From an uncultured Porphyromonadaceae bacterium (GTDB lineage Bacteria; Bacteroidota; Bacteroidia; Bacteroidales; Muribaculaceae), in contig USMC01000012.1 in NCBI GenBank assembly GCA_900555715.1, forward strand, positions 1 to 59,399: a stretch of 59,399 nt of DNA, in the 5' to 3' direction. The stretch's first letter is position 1. Every line of letters begins with the position of its first letter. The notes beneath the pieces were generated by a model that did no database searches, was not told the origin of the DNA, and saw nothing but the letters and a program-made list of their open reading frames with translations. The position numbers were made by a program, and so were the translations under genes. Shown here piece by piece: positions 44,036 through 52,835 of this stretch.

Positions 44036-44425
44036 TTACACTCTTCTTCTCTTGGGAGGACGGCAACCATTGTGCGGCAGCGGAGTGACGTCGATGATTT
44101 CTGTCACCTTGATGCCTGCACCGTCGATTGTGCGGACTGCCGATTCGCGTCCGTTGCCCGGACCCTTGAGATATGCTTTCACTTTACGGAGACCGAGGTC
44201 ATAAGCAACCTTGGCGCAGTCCTGAGCTGCCATCTGAGCAGCGTACGGTGTGTTTTTCTTCGAACCGCGGAAACCCATCTTGCCGGCAGACGACCAGCTG
44301 ATGACCTGTCCTTCGCTGTTAGCTAAGCAGACAATGATATTGTTGAAAGAGGAATGAACGTGAAGCTGACCTTCTGCGCCGACTTTGACGTTACGTTTCT
44401 TTGCTGCGACTGTTTTCTTTGCCAT
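44036..44425 (-). CDS. rpsK: ribosomal protein uS11
   Basis: 129 residues with the family core VHSSFNNIIVCLANSEGQVISWSSAG split over residues about 24-50 and the C-terminal IIDVTPLPHNGCRPPKRRRV pattern. It is a 30S platform protein. It lies 9 bp after rpsM. Confidence 0.99.
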   Translation of the reverse strand: MAKKTVAAKKRNVKVGAEGQLHVHSSFNNIIVCLANSEGQVISWSSAGKMGFRGSKKNTPYAAQMAAQDCAKVAYDLGLRKVKAYLKGPGNGRESAVRTIDGAGIKVTEIIDVTPLPHNGCRPPKRRRV

Positions 44426-44434
44426 GTCTGTGTG

Positions 44435-44815
44435 TTATTTAGTTGCTTTCTTCTTGTTGGCAACGGTTTTCTTACGACCTTTGCGGGTACGCGCATTGTT
44501 CTTTGTGCTCTGACCGCGGACGGGCAGACCGTTGCGATGACGGATGCCGCGATAGCAGCCGATATCCATCAGACGTTTGATGTTGAGTTGGATTTCACTG
44601 CGGAGGTCACCTTCCACTTTGTAGTCGGTGCCGATGATTTCGCGGACCTTGGCTGCCTCCACGTCGCTCCAGTCCTGGACCTTCTTGGCGGGGTCGATTT
44701 CTGCTTTTGCGAGGATCTTGCTGGCTGCGCTGCGGCCGATGCCGTAGATATAGGTCAAGGCGATATCACCTCTTTTGTTCTGAGGGAGGTCAACTCCCAC
44801 TATACGTACTGCCAT
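44435..44815 (-). CDS. rpsM: ribosomal protein uS13
   Basis: 126 residues. It opens MAVRIVGVDLPQNKRGDIAL and contains the conserved GCYRGIRHRNGLPVRGQ followed by TKNNARTRKG. It is a 30S head protein contacting the P-site tRNA. It lies 5 bp after rpmJ. Confidence 0.99.
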   Translation of the reverse strand: MAVRIVGVDLPQNKRGDIALTYIYGIGRSAASKILAKAEIDPAKKVQDWSDVEAAKVREIIGTDYKVEGDLRSEIQLNIKRLMDIGCYRGIRHRNGLPVRGQSTKNNARTRKGRKKTVANKKKATK

Positions 44816-44820
44816 ATATT

Positions 44821-44937
44821 TTATCCTTGACGTTGTTTAAATTTAGGGTTTTTCTTGTTGATGACGTAAAGACGTCCTTTGCGGCGCACGATCTTGCTGT
44901 CCGGCGTGCGTTTCTTCACAGATGCTCTAACTTTCAT
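44821..44937 (-). CDS. rpmJ: ribosomal protein bL36
   Basis: 38 residues: MKVRASVKKRTPDSKIVRRK, then GRLYVINKKNPKFKQRQG. The usual zinc-binding C-x2-C-x12-C-x4-H residues of L36 are replaced (for example Thr11-Pro-Asp-Ser14), so this is the zinc-free form. It lies between infA and rpsM, as in most bacteria. Confidence 0.96.
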   Translation of the reverse strand: MKVRASVKKRTPDSKIVRRKGRLYVINKKNPKFKQRQG

Positions 44938-44954
44938 ATCTTTTAGTTTGATTT

Positions 44955-45173
44955 TTATTTATAGCGGAAAGCAATCCTGCCCTTGGAAAGGTCGTAGGGC
45001 GACATCTCGACACGCACCTTGTCTCCGGGAAGAATCTTGATATAGTGCATCCTCATTTTTCCGGAGATGTGAGCGGTGATTTCGTGACCGTTCTCAAGCT
45101 CGACGCGGAACATTGCGTTGGAGAGTGCCTCGACGATGGTGCCGTCCTGTTCGATTGCTGATTGTTTTGCCAT
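44955..45173 (-). CDS. infA: translation initiation factor IF-1
   Basis: 72 residues, the standard length, with a single S1/OB fold. It opens MAKQSAIEQDGTIVEALSNA and contains AHISGKMRMHYIKILPGDKV. It lies 3 bp after map and 17 bp before rpmJ. Confidence 0.99.
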   Translation of the reverse strand: MAKQSAIEQDGTIVEALSNAMFRVELENGHEITAHISGKMRMHYIKILPGDKVRVEMSPYDLSKGRIAFRYK

Positions 45174-45176
45174 ATG

Positions 45177-45959
45177 TTAAATAAATTTATCCGGTATAGC
45201 TTGTTGGATATAATCGAAGGTGGTGAGTATTTGGATTTTATCGTTGACCATTGCCAGCGTGTGCTCATAGTGGGCCGACGGCTTGCCGTCGCGCGTGCGG
45301 CATTCCCAGCCGTCGCTGCCGATGACAATATTGCGGCTTCCCATGTTCACCATGGGCTCGATGCAGAAGCACATGCCGTTCTGGATGCGCGGACCGATGC
45401 CGCGGCGTCCATAGTTGGGCACCTCGGGTGCCTCGTGCATGTGGCGTCCTATGCCATGACCTGTCATCTCGCGGACAAGCGAATAGTTCCGCTTCTCGCA
45501 ATAGGTCTGGATAGCATTGGCGACATCGCCTATGCGCGCTCCTATCTTTGCGGCTTCTATGCCTACGTAGAGCGCCTCCTTTGTCGTGCGCAGAAGGTTC
45601 ATCTTGGCTTCGGATATTTCGCCGACGGCGAATGTATAGCAGGCGTCGCCCATAAAACCGTCTTTCTCGACTACGGTGTCGATGCCGACGATATCGCCGT
45701 CCTGAAGCAGGCGGTCGGAGGGGAAGCCGTGCACTACAGTATCGTTCACTTCGATGCACAGAGTGCCGGGAAAACCTTCATAGCCGAGACAGGCAGGCTT
45801 GCCGCCATTGTCAAGGATATACTCCCTGGCAATGGTGTCGAGCTTGCGTGTGCTAACTCCGGGCTCAATCCAGCGCGCCAACTCGCCGAGTGTCCTGCTA
45901 AGCAGTTCCGACGACGAGCGCATTGTCTCGATTTCTTCCGGTGTCTTCAGATAAATCAT
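45177..45959 (-). CDS. map: methionine aminopeptidase type I
   Basis: 260 residues. It removes the initiator methionine from new proteins. The metal ligands are all present: Asp94 (VGIDTVV), Asp105 (GDACYTF), His168 (MTGHGIG), Glu201 (IEPMV) and Glu232 (YEHTLA); His77 (VVHGFPS) lines the pocket. It lies 33 bp after secY. Confidence 0.98.
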   Translation of the reverse strand: MIYLKTPEEIETMRSSSELLSRTLGELARWIEPGVSTRKLDTIAREYILDNGGKPACLGYEGFPGTLCIEVNDTVVHGFPSDRLLQDGDIVGIDTVVEKDGFMGDACYTFAVGEISEAKMNLLRTTKEALYVGIEAAKIGARIGDVANAIQTYCEKRNYSLVREMTGHGIGRHMHEAPEVPNYGRRGIGPRIQNGMCFCIEPMVNMGSRNIVIGSDGWECRTRDGKPSAHYEHTLAMVNDKIQILTTFDYIQQAIPDKFI

Positions 45960-45992
45960 TTAATTGCTGATGTCTAAAACGACGTTCTATAA

Positions 45993-47342
45993 TCAATAAG
46001 CCTGACCGGTGGTACGTCCCTTGATCTTGCCTTCCTTCATCAGACCGTCGTAGTGGTGCATCATCAGGTGCGACTCTATCTGCTGGAGTGTGTCGAGAAC
46101 GACACCCACCATAATCAGAAGCGATGTTCCTCCGAAGAACTGCGCGAAGTTCTGGCTGATGCCGAAGAAACGCGCGAACGCGGGAAGAATGGCTACGATT
46201 CCGAGGAAGATAGATCCGGGGAGGGTGATGCGCGACATGATAGCATCGAGATACTCAGCCGTCTTCTTGCCGGGCTTGACGCCGGGGATGAATCCGTTGT
46301 TGCGCTTCATGTCTTCTGCCATCTGTGTAGGACGCACGGTGATGGCGGTGTAGAAGTATGTGAAGGCTACAATGAGGATAAAGAAAACGAAGTTATACCA
46401 GAAGCCGTTGATGTCTGTGAAAGCTCCGAGGAAACCGGATTCAGCGCCTCTGAAACCGCCGAAAGCAGCGGGGATGAACATGATCGCCTGAGCGAAGATG
46501 ATAGGCATGACGCCTGCTGCGTTCACCTTCAGAGGGATGTACTGACGTGCGCCTCCATACTGGCGGTTGCCGACGATACGCTTGGCATACTGTACAGGCA
46601 CTTTACGTGTTCCCTGCACGAGCAGCACTGCACCGACAGTGACAGCAAAGAGAAGAACGACCTCTACAATGAACATTACCAGACCGCCCTGGCTGCCGGT
46701 TGCTCCGGGAAGACGGCTTGTAAATTCATAGAAGAGTGCTCCCGGGAGGCGGGCTATGATACCTACAAGGATGATGAAGGAGATACCGTTGCCAATGCCA
46801 CGGTCGGTGATACGCTCACCGAGCCACATGATGAACATGGAGCCTGCGGCAAGGATAATGGTGAGATACACCGTTGTCCAGAAGCCGAACGAGAGAGCTG
46901 TGCCGTTGGCGGCGGAGTTGACCTGTACCTGCAGGTTGACAAGGTAGGCGGGAGCCTGAAGGAACAGAATCAGCACGGTGAGATACCTGGTGTACTGGTT
47001 CAGTTTCTGGCGACCGCTTTCACCCTCGCGCTGCATCTTCTGGAACGACGGGAGAATCATGCCGCACAGCTGGATAACAATCGACGCTGTGATGTAGGGC
47101 ATGATACCGAGGGCGAAGATGGAAGCCTGCGAGAAGGCGCCACCCGAGAACATATCGAGAAGCTGCATCAGACCGCTCTTGTTCGTGAAGTTTGCAAGAG
47201 CGTCGATGTCGCTGGGAGAGATACCGGGGAGCACCACATAGCAGCCTACGCGGTAGATGAATACCAGCAGGACTGTTATGAGAAGGCGCTTCCTCAGCTC
47301 CTCGATTGTCCAGATGTTTTTAAGTGTTTCAATAAATCTCAT
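45993..47342 (-). CDS. secY: Sec translocon subunit SecY
   Basis: 449 residues with ten hydrophobic helices. Hallmarks are LLITVLLVFIYRVGCYVVLPG in helix 1 and GIMPYITASIVIQL near 85-98. FMWLGE-type IMWLGERITDRGIGNGIS and GFIPGVKPGKKTAEYL follow further on. It is the protein-conducting channel of the inner membrane and lies 2 bp after rplO. Confidence 0.99.
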   Translation of the reverse strand: MRFIETLKNIWTIEELRKRLLITVLLVFIYRVGCYVVLPGISPSDIDALANFTNKSGLMQLLDMFSGGAFSQASIFALGIMPYITASIVIQLCGMILPSFQKMQREGESGRQKLNQYTRYLTVLILFLQAPAYLVNLQVQVNSAANGTALSFGFWTTVYLTIILAAGSMFIMWLGERITDRGIGNGISFIILVGIIARLPGALFYEFTSRLPGATGSQGGLVMFIVEVVLLFAVTVGAVLLVQGTRKVPVQYAKRIVGNRQYGGARQYIPLKVNAAGVMPIIFAQAIMFIPAAFGGFRGAESGFLGAFTDINGFWYNFVFFILIVAFTYFYTAITVRPTQMAEDMKRNNGFIPGVKPGKKTAEYLDAIMSRITLPGSIFLGIVAILPAFARFFGISQNFAQFFGGTSLLIMVGVVLDTLQQIESHLMMHHYDGLMKEGKIKGRTTGQAY

Positions 47343-47344
47343 AA

Positions 47345-47791
47345 TCAGACGGTTTTAACAGAGCCACCGGCTGCTTCGATCGCTGCCTTTGCTGCTGCTG
47401 AGAATGCGTTGGCTTCTACGGTGAGAGCCTGCGAGAGTGTGCCGTTGGCAAGCACTTTTGCAAGCTGGCCCTGGCGGAGGTAACCCGCCTGGCGGAGGTC
47501 GTCAAGGCCAACGGTCTGAAGCTGGCGTGCTTCAGCAAGCTGAGCGATGAGAGTGAGGTTTATTGCTTTATATTCTACACGGTTGATATTCTTGAAACCG
47601 AACTTGGGAAGACGGCGCTGGAGGGGCATCTGACCGCCCTCAAAACCGATCTTACGCTTGTAGCCTGAACGCGACTTGGCGCCTTTGTGGCCGCGGGTCG
47701 ATGTTCCGCCTTTGCCCGAGCCGGGACCGCGACCGATGCGTGTCTCGCGTTTTACTGAGCCGGGTGCGGGTTGTAAATTACTGAGGTCCAT
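47345..47791 (-). CDS. rplO: ribosomal protein uL15
   Basis: 148 residues with the Gly/Arg-rich N-terminal extension (RIGRGPGSGKGGTSTRGHKG) that threads into 23S rRNA, followed by GFEGGQMPLQRRLPKFGF. Nothing unusual. Confidence 0.98.
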   Translation of the reverse strand: MDLSNLQPAPGSVKRETRIGRGPGSGKGGTSTRGHKGAKSRSGYKRKIGFEGGQMPLQRRLPKFGFKNINRVEYKAINLTLIAQLAEARQLQTVGLDDLRQAGYLRQGQLAKVLANGTLSQALTVEANAFSAAAKAAIEAAGGSVKTV

Positions 47792-47802
47792 TGTAGTAGT
47801 TA

Positions 47803-47982
47803 TTATGCGTTAGTCACTTCTACGAGGTGACGGACTTTGGTTACCATTCCCATCACGGAGGGTGTGTTTTCTTTCACTACCGTGTGGTTCATTTTTTTGA
47901 GGCCGAGCGCGTCGAGTGTGCGCTTCTGAACTGCGGGGCAGTTGATGCGGCTCTTTATCTGTTTGATTTTAATCTGTGCCAT
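47803..47982 (-). CDS. rpmD: ribosomal protein uL30
   Basis: 59 residues: it opens MAQIKIKQIKSRINCPAVQK, continues RTLDALGLKKMNHTVV and ends VTKVRHLVEVTNA. The start codon lies at 47980-47982. It sits between rpsE and rplO, as in the standard spc order. Confidence 0.96.
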   Translation of the reverse strand: MAQIKIKQIKSRINCPAVQKRTLDALGLKKMNHTVVKENTPSVMGMVTKVRHLVEVTNA

Positions 47983-48000
47983 TGTTCTTGCTTTTGAAGA

Positions 48001-48519
48001 TTAGCCTTTGAACACCTGTTCAACCGAGATTCCGCGGTTCTGGGCAACCTGTGCCGGCGAGCGCATCTCGTCGAGAGCGGCGATGGTGGCCTTCACAAGG
48101 TTGTGGGGGTTGGAAGAACCTTTGCTCTTTGCAAGAACGTCTGTGATGCCTACACTCTCAAGCACTGCGCGCATAGCACCGCCGGCCTTTACACCGGTAC
48201 CGTGGCTTGCGGGCTTGAGGATGATGCGGGAACCGCCGAACTTGGCTACCTGCTCGTGAGGTATGGTGCCTTTGTGGACGGGAACACGGATGAGGTTCTT
48301 CTTGGCAGCTTCGACACCTTTGGCGATAGCTGCCTGCACTTCGTTTGCTTTGCCGAGACCGTAGCCGATGACGCCGTCTTCATTGCCGACGACAACGATG
48401 GCTGCGAAGGTGAAGGTACGACCGCCCTTGGTAACCTTGGTAACTCGGTTGATAGCCACCAGACGGTCCTTGAGTTCGAGGTCGCCGGTAGTTTTTACTC
48501 TATTGTTTCTTTTAGCCAT
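48001..48519 (-). CDS. rpsE: ribosomal protein uS5
   Basis: 172 residues. It has the double-stranded-RNA-binding-like N-terminal part (LKDRLVAINRVTKVTKGGR) and the conserved VVVGNEDGVIGYGLGKANEV. The C-terminal domain includes SHGTGVKAGGAMRAVLE. It acts in decoding accuracy in the 30S subunit. Confidence 0.99.
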   Translation of the reverse strand: MAKRNNRVKTTGDLELKDRLVAINRVTKVTKGGRTFTFAAIVVVGNEDGVIGYGLGKANEVQAAIAKGVEAAKKNLIRVPVHKGTIPHEQVAKFGGSRIILKPASHGTGVKAGGAMRAVLESVGITDVLAKSKGSSNPHNLVKATIAALDEMRSPAQVAQNRGISVEQVFKG

Positions 48520-48527
48520 AGTGAGAA

Positions 48528-48872
48528 TCAGAATTTGAGACCGGCAGTGCGGGCTGCGTCTGCCAGAGATTTAACACGGCCGTGGAAGAGATAACCGTTG
48601 CGGTCGAAAACTACCTCGGTGATACCTGCCTCGATGGCCTTGGCTGCTATAGCAGCGCCTACGAGGGCTGCGATCTCGCACTTGGTGCCTTTCTGCTCCA
48701 GACCTTTCGACGAGGTGGCAACGAGAGTGCGGCCTGCGAGGTCGTCGATGAGCTGAACGTAGATCTGCTTGTTGCTGCGGAACACTGTCATGCGCGGACG
48801 GGCTGCTGTGCCGCTGATCTTGCCGCGGATGCGTGTCTTGATTTTATTGCGTCTTTGAATCTTTGATATCAT
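48528..48872 (-). CDS. rplR: ribosomal protein uL18
   Basis: 114 residues with PRMTVFRSNKQIYVQLIDD and the C-terminal DRNGYLFHGRVKSLADAAR. It binds 5S rRNA together with L5. It lies 8 bp before rpsE. Confidence 0.98.
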   Translation of the reverse strand: MISKIQRRNKIKTRIRGKISGTAARPRMTVFRSNKQIYVQLIDDLAGRTLVATSSKGLEQKGTKCEIAALVGAAIAAKAIEAGITEVVFDRNGYLFHGRVKSLADAARTAGLKF

Positions 48873-48890
48873 GGTTGCCTGCGTGTTATG

Positions 48891-49451
48891 TTATTTGGCA
48901 CCGGCCTTCTTGCCGGACTTGCGGCGGATAACTTCGCCGACGAACTTAATACCTTTGCCCTTATACGGTTCAGGCTTGCGGAGCGAACGGATCTTGGCGC
49001 ACACCTGACCGAGAAGCTGCTTGTCGCGGCTCTCGACAATGATGAGCGGGTTCTTGTTGCGTTCCGACTTTGCTTCCACGCTAACTTCGGCGGGGAGCTT
49101 GATATAGATTGCGTGAGAATAACCCAGAGCGAGCTCCAGAACCTGACCGGTTGCGGACGCGCGGTAGCCCACGCCTACTAATTCCATTTCTTTACGGTAG
49201 CGTTTGTGCACACCTTCAACCATGTTGTGAATCAGAGCGCGATAGAGACCGTGCTGTGCGCGGTGCTCGCGGTCGTCGCTCGGGCGTGTCAACACTACTT
49301 CGTTGTTTTCTACCTTTACGGTGAGATCGGGATGTACTTTCTGCGAGAGTTCGCCGAACTGTCCCTTGACGGTTACCACGTTGGTCTTCTCATCAACCGA
49401 CACGGTCACACCAGCGGGTATCGCAATGGGCGTTTTACCAATTCTTGACAT
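48891..49451 (-). CDS. rplF: ribosomal protein uL6
   Basis: 186 residues with two repeated L6 domains; the opening is MSRIGKTPIAIPAGVTV and the C-terminal signature EPYKGKGIKFVGEVIRRKSG is complete. It sits near the GTPase-associated centre of the 50S subunit. Confidence 0.99.
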   Translation of the reverse strand: MSRIGKTPIAIPAGVTVSVDEKTNVVTVKGQFGELSQKVHPDLTVKVENNEVVLTRPSDDREHRAQHGLYRALIHNMVEGVHKRYRKEMELVGVGYRASATGQVLELALGYSHAIYIKLPAEVSVEAKSERNKNPLIIVESRDKQLLGQVCAKIRSLRKPEPYKGKGIKFVGEVIRRKSGKKAGAK

Positions 49452-49473
49452 ATTTCAGAGTTTTATCGGTTGA

Positions 49474-49875
49474 TTAATATACGTAGCATAATACTTCGCC
49501 GCCGATTTTGAGGTCGGCTGCCTTCTTGTTTGTCATCACGCCCTTGGAGGTGCTGAGGATAGCGATGCCGAGTCCGTTGAGGACGCGGGGCATGTCCTTG
49601 TAGCCTGTGTACTGGCGCAGACCAGGACGGCTGACGCGCTTGAGACCCTTGATGGCGTTGACACGGTCAACGGGGTCATATTTGAGGGCTATCTTGATAG
49701 TGCCCTGAGGCTGATCCTCAACGTCGATGAATTTGTAGTTGAGGATATAGCCCTGTTCGAAAAGAATCTTGGTGATTTCTTTTTTCAAGTTTGAGGCGGG
49801 AACCTCCACCACACGGTGGTTGGCCTTGATAGCGTTCCTCAATCTTGTAAGAAAATCTGCTATAGGATCTGTCAT
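49474..49875 (-). CDS. rpsH: ribosomal protein uS8
   Basis: 133 residues: MTDPIADFLTRLRNAIKANH opening and the C-terminal STSKGVMTNKKAADLKIGGE signature. S8 binds 16S rRNA helix 21 and in enterobacteria represses the spc operon. A 122-nt structured gap lies just upstream. Confidence 0.99.
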   Translation of the reverse strand: MTDPIADFLTRLRNAIKANHRVVEVPASNLKKEITKILFEQGYILNYKFIDVEDQPQGTIKIALKYDPVDRVNAIKGLKRVSRPGLRQYTGYKDMPRVLNGLGIAILSTSKGVMTNKKAADLKIGGEVLCYVY

Positions 49876-49997
49876 TTTTCTTTTTTGTTAAATTGATTGA
49901 GCCGAAATGCCCAACAATATTTAAATCTCTCTTATAGGTGCCCCCGATGTCGACTATTGCCGATTGCGGGGCAACCCTTGGGGAAGGTTGTCGCGGA
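49876..49997 (-). promoter_or_regulatory. structured 122-nt gap between rpsN and rpsH, candidate control element
   Basis: Two hairpins that share two bases, so they may be alternatives: TGCCCC (49939-49944) with GGGGCA (49968-49973), and CAACC (49972-49976) with GGTTG (49986-49990). No ORF is seen. The sequence next to rpsH is AT-rich (TTAACAAAAAAG on the minus strand). Binding by S8 is a guess based on position. Confidence 0.45.
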
Positions 49998-50315
49998 TTA
50001 CCAGCTTGCTTTCTTTACGCCGGGGATGAGACCTGCCGATGCCATCTCGCGGAACTGAATACGCGAGAGACCGAACAGGCGCATATAACCCTTGGGACGA
50101 CCGGTGATGCTGCAACGGTTGTGCTTGCGGATAGGTGAAGCATTCTTGGGAAGAGTCTGAAGCTTCTGAGCAGCCTCGTAAGCTGCCTGAAGTGCCTCTT
50201 CTGTTCCCTCTGCGCCGGCGTTGACGATTTTCTTGAGTGCCTTGCGGCGTTCGTCATACTTGGCTGCAAGACGTGCGCGCTTCACTTCGCGGGCTTTCAT
50301 TGATTCTTTAGCCAT
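49998..50315 (-). CDS. rpsN: ribosomal protein uS14
   Basis: 105 residues, the long zinc-free form without C-x-x-C pairs. The signature RCSITGRPKGYMRLFGLSR and the C-terminal REMASAGLIPGVKKASW are present. The middle (about 32-62) is an Ala/Glu-rich helix. It lies 7 bp after rplE. Confidence 0.98.
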   Translation of the reverse strand: MAKESMKAREVKRARLAAKYDERRKALKKIVNAGAEGTEEALQAAYEAAQKLQTLPKNASPIRKHNRCSITGRPKGYMRLFGLSRIQFREMASAGLIPGVKKASW

Positions 50316-50322
50316 ACTTGGT

Positions 50323-50877
50323 TCAGTTGTTTTTAGCGTTCTTGAAAGGAAGGCCGAAAGCCTTGAGCAGTGCGTAACCCTCTTCGTCGGTGGGTGCGCT
50401 CGTCACGAAAGTGATGTTCATGCCCATGAGCTTGTTGATGTTGTCGATGTTGATTTCCGGGAAGATAATCTGCTCGGTGATGCCGAGGGTGTAGTTGCCG
50501 CGGCCGTCGAGCTTGCCTTCGATACCCTTGAAGTCGCGGATACGGGGCAGAGCCACACGGATCAGACGCTCCAGGAACTCATACATGCGCTCGCGGCGCA
50601 GTGTGACGCGTGCACCGATAGGCATTTTTTTGCGCACCTTGAAGTTGGAGATATCCTTCTTCGACAGGGTGGGCACAGCCTTCTGGCCGGTGATGGCGGT
50701 GAGCTCGTTGATGGCTGTCTCGATGATCTTCTTGTCCTGGGTTGCGTCGCCGAGACCTTCGTTGATAACGATTTTCTTCAGGCGGGGCACCTGCATGACT
50801 GTGGTGTAGTTGAACTCCTTGGTCAGTGCGGGGACGATTTTCTCGTCGTATTGCTTTTTAAGAGTTGTGCTGCTCAT
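50323..50877 (-). CDS. rplE: ribosomal protein uL5
   Basis: 184 residues. It contains VPRLKKIVINEGLGDATQD and the family signature RVTLRRERMYEFLERL. It binds 5S rRNA. The start overlaps the rplX stop by 1 bp (TAATG type). Confidence 0.99.
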   Translation of the reverse strand: MSSTTLKKQYDEKIVPALTKEFNYTTVMQVPRLKKIVINEGLGDATQDKKIIETAINELTAITGQKAVPTLSKKDISNFKVRKKMPIGARVTLRRERMYEFLERLIRVALPRIRDFKGIEGKLDGRGNYTLGITEQIIFPEINIDNINKLMGMNITFVTSAPTDEEGYALLKAFGLPFKNAKNN

Positions 50878-51197
50878 TATTTGATCTCCTCTCCTGATTT
50901 TTTAGCGTAACGAACTTTCGCGCCGTCCTCGTTGAAACGGATGCCCACACGGGTGGGTTTGCCGCTCTTGGGGTCGATGAGCGCGAGATTAGAGATGTTG
51001 ATGGGAGCCTCCATCTTCACAATGCCGCCCTGGGGATGCTTGGCGGTGGGTTTCGTGCTCTTCGACACGATGTTGATACCCTCTACGATGGCGCGGTTCT
51101 TGTCTGCCTGAATCGACAGCACACGGCCCTGACGGCCCTTGTCCTCGCCGGCGAGAACGTAAACGGTATCTCCCTTTTTGATATATGTTTTGCTCAT
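50877..51197 (-). CDS. rplX: ribosomal protein uL24
   Basis: 106 residues with the KOW motif (KGDTVYVLAGEDKGRQGRVL, about 8-27). It is an early assembly initiator of the 50S subunit. It overlaps rplE by 1 bp. Confidence 0.98.
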   Translation of the reverse strand: MSKTYIKKGDTVYVLAGEDKGRQGRVLSIQADKNRAIVEGINIVSKSTKPTAKHPQGGIVKMEAPINISNLALIDPKSGKPTRVGIRFNEDGAKVRYAKKSGEEIK

Positions 51198-51236
51198 TGG
51201 GATTTTCTCTGTGTTTACGGTTGTTGCTGTAATGTG

Positions 51237-51602
51237 TTAGAGCACCTCGGGGGCAAGCGACACGATTTTCATGTTGGTGGCGCGGAGTTCGCGGGCCACC
51301 GGGCCGAAAATACGGGTGCCGCGGAGTTCGCCGGCGTTGTTAAGCAGCACGCAGGCGTTGTCGTCGAAGCGGATATACGAGCCGTCGGGACGGCGGATTT
51401 CCTTCTTGGTGCGCACGACAACTGCCTTCGATACAGTGCCTTTCTTTACGTCCGACGAGGGGATTACACTCTTCACCGTAACTACGATGATGTCGCCCAC
51501 AGAGGCGTAGCGGCGACCGGTGCCACCCAGCACGTGGATGCACAGTGCCTCTTTTGCTCCGCTGTTGTCTGCAACGGTTAAACGTGATTCGGTCTGTATC
51601 AT
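51237..51602 (-). CDS. rplN: ribosomal protein uL14
   Basis: 121 residues: opening MIQTESRLTVADNSGAKEAL and signature DDNACVLLNNAGELRGTRIF. It forms an intersubunit bridge. It lies 2 bp after rpsQ. Confidence 0.99.
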   Translation of the reverse strand: MIQTESRLTVADNSGAKEALCIHVLGGTGRRYASVGDIIVVTVKSVIPSSDVKKGTVSKAVVVRTKKEIRRPDGSYIRFDDNACVLLNNAGELRGTRIFGPVARELRATNMKIVSLAPEVL

Positions 51603-51604
51603 TG

Positions 51605-51865
51605 TTACTTAACTTTTTCGATGATTTCTACTAAGCGCCATCTCTTGGTCTTTGACAGAGGGCGGGTTTCCATCAGGCGAACGGTGTCGCCCACTTCGCA
51701 CTCGTTCTTTTCGTCGTGTGCGTGGAATTTCTTCGTCTTGTTCACGAACTTGCCGTAGATGGGGTGTTTTTCCTTCCACTTCACTGTTACAGTGATGGTC
51801 TTGTCACCCTTGTTGCTCGAAACAACCCCAATACGCTCTTTGCGGAGATTTCTTTTTTCTTCCAT
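51605..51865 (-). CDS. rpsQ: ribosomal protein uS17
   Basis: 86 residues, OB fold, with the conserved FHAHDEKNECEVGDTVRLME and RPLSKTKRWRLVEI. It is a primary 16S rRNA binder. Confidence 0.98.
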   Translation of the reverse strand: MEEKRNLRKERIGVVSSNKGDKTITVTVKWKEKHPIYGKFVNKTKKFHAHDEKNECEVGDTVRLMETRPLSKTKRWRLVEIIEKVK

Positions 51866-51892
51866 GATTTTGTTTGGACGGGTTTGAGGTTA

Positions 51893-52090
51893 TTATTTAT
51901 TGTTGAGTTCGCGGGCGCGGAGCTCGGTCTTAACGCGGGCGATCATTTTGCGGTCAAGTGTAATCTTGGCAGGATTGTCGAGGGGCGATACCGCATGGTT
52001 GGCCTTTTGCTGGAGATAGTCCTTCTCCATCTGTGCGAGGCGCTCCTTGAGGTCGGCCGTCGACATCTCTTTGATTTCTTCTTTCTTCAT
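51893..52090 (-). CDS. rpmC: ribosomal protein uL29
   Basis: 65 residues, two long helices; contains MSTADLKERLAQMEKDYLQQ and the C-terminal RKMIARVKTELRAREL. It lies at the exit tunnel, 13 bp after rplP. Confidence 0.97.
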   Translation of the reverse strand: MKKEEIKEMSTADLKERLAQMEKDYLQQKANHAVSPLDNPAKITLDRKMIARVKTELRARELNNK

Positions 52091-52103
52091 AGCTTCTGGT
52101 CAA

Positions 52104-52535
<432 letters not shown>

Positions 52536-52835
52536 TTCTGAAAGATGTTAATCGATTTTTGATTTGAGTAGTTAGCTCGATGTTTGCCTGCTGGTGACCG
52601 GAGCCGGGTGCGCAATGGCCGGGGAGTGTCCTTGAGGAAGGGTTGGGCGGACACCTGGCCGCTGATGCATCGGGGCAACGTCTGAGGGATGGTTAACGAG
52701 GCCGTCCCCCGTCGGTTGGCCGCCGGCCGGGTCCCGCCCTCACAGGAGGAGGAAACCCACAGTTGCCGGTTGCAAACGTTTTTTTATTTGAGGGTGCTGA
52801 CTTCCGGTGGCTACCGGAAGTTCAGCATGTCAGAA
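52536..52835 (-). promoter_or_regulatory. unusual 300-nt structured segment between rpsC and rplP
   Basis: It begins right after the rpsC stop with a strong hairpin: TGCTGA and CTTCCGGT (52795-52808) pair with ACCGGAAG and TCAGCA (52813-52827), one bulged base, tetraloop GGCT. A long-range pair TGAGGG (52683-52688) with CCCTCA (52737-52742) encloses a very GC-rich block, and GTGTCC (52626-52631) pairs with GGACAC (52649-52654). About 50 nt next to rplP are AT-rich. It is visibly more GC-rich than its neighbours, and no credible ORF is found on either strand. It may be a cis-acting RNA, a processed RNA or an insertion remnant; no known family is recognised. Confidence 0.5.

Noticed and set aside
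46053..47483. 476-codon plus-strand frame opposite secY and rplO
   Set aside because: It runs against two certain genes and across their boundary. Its product is rich in Cys, His, Glu and Asp, as expected from reading membrane-protein codons backwards.
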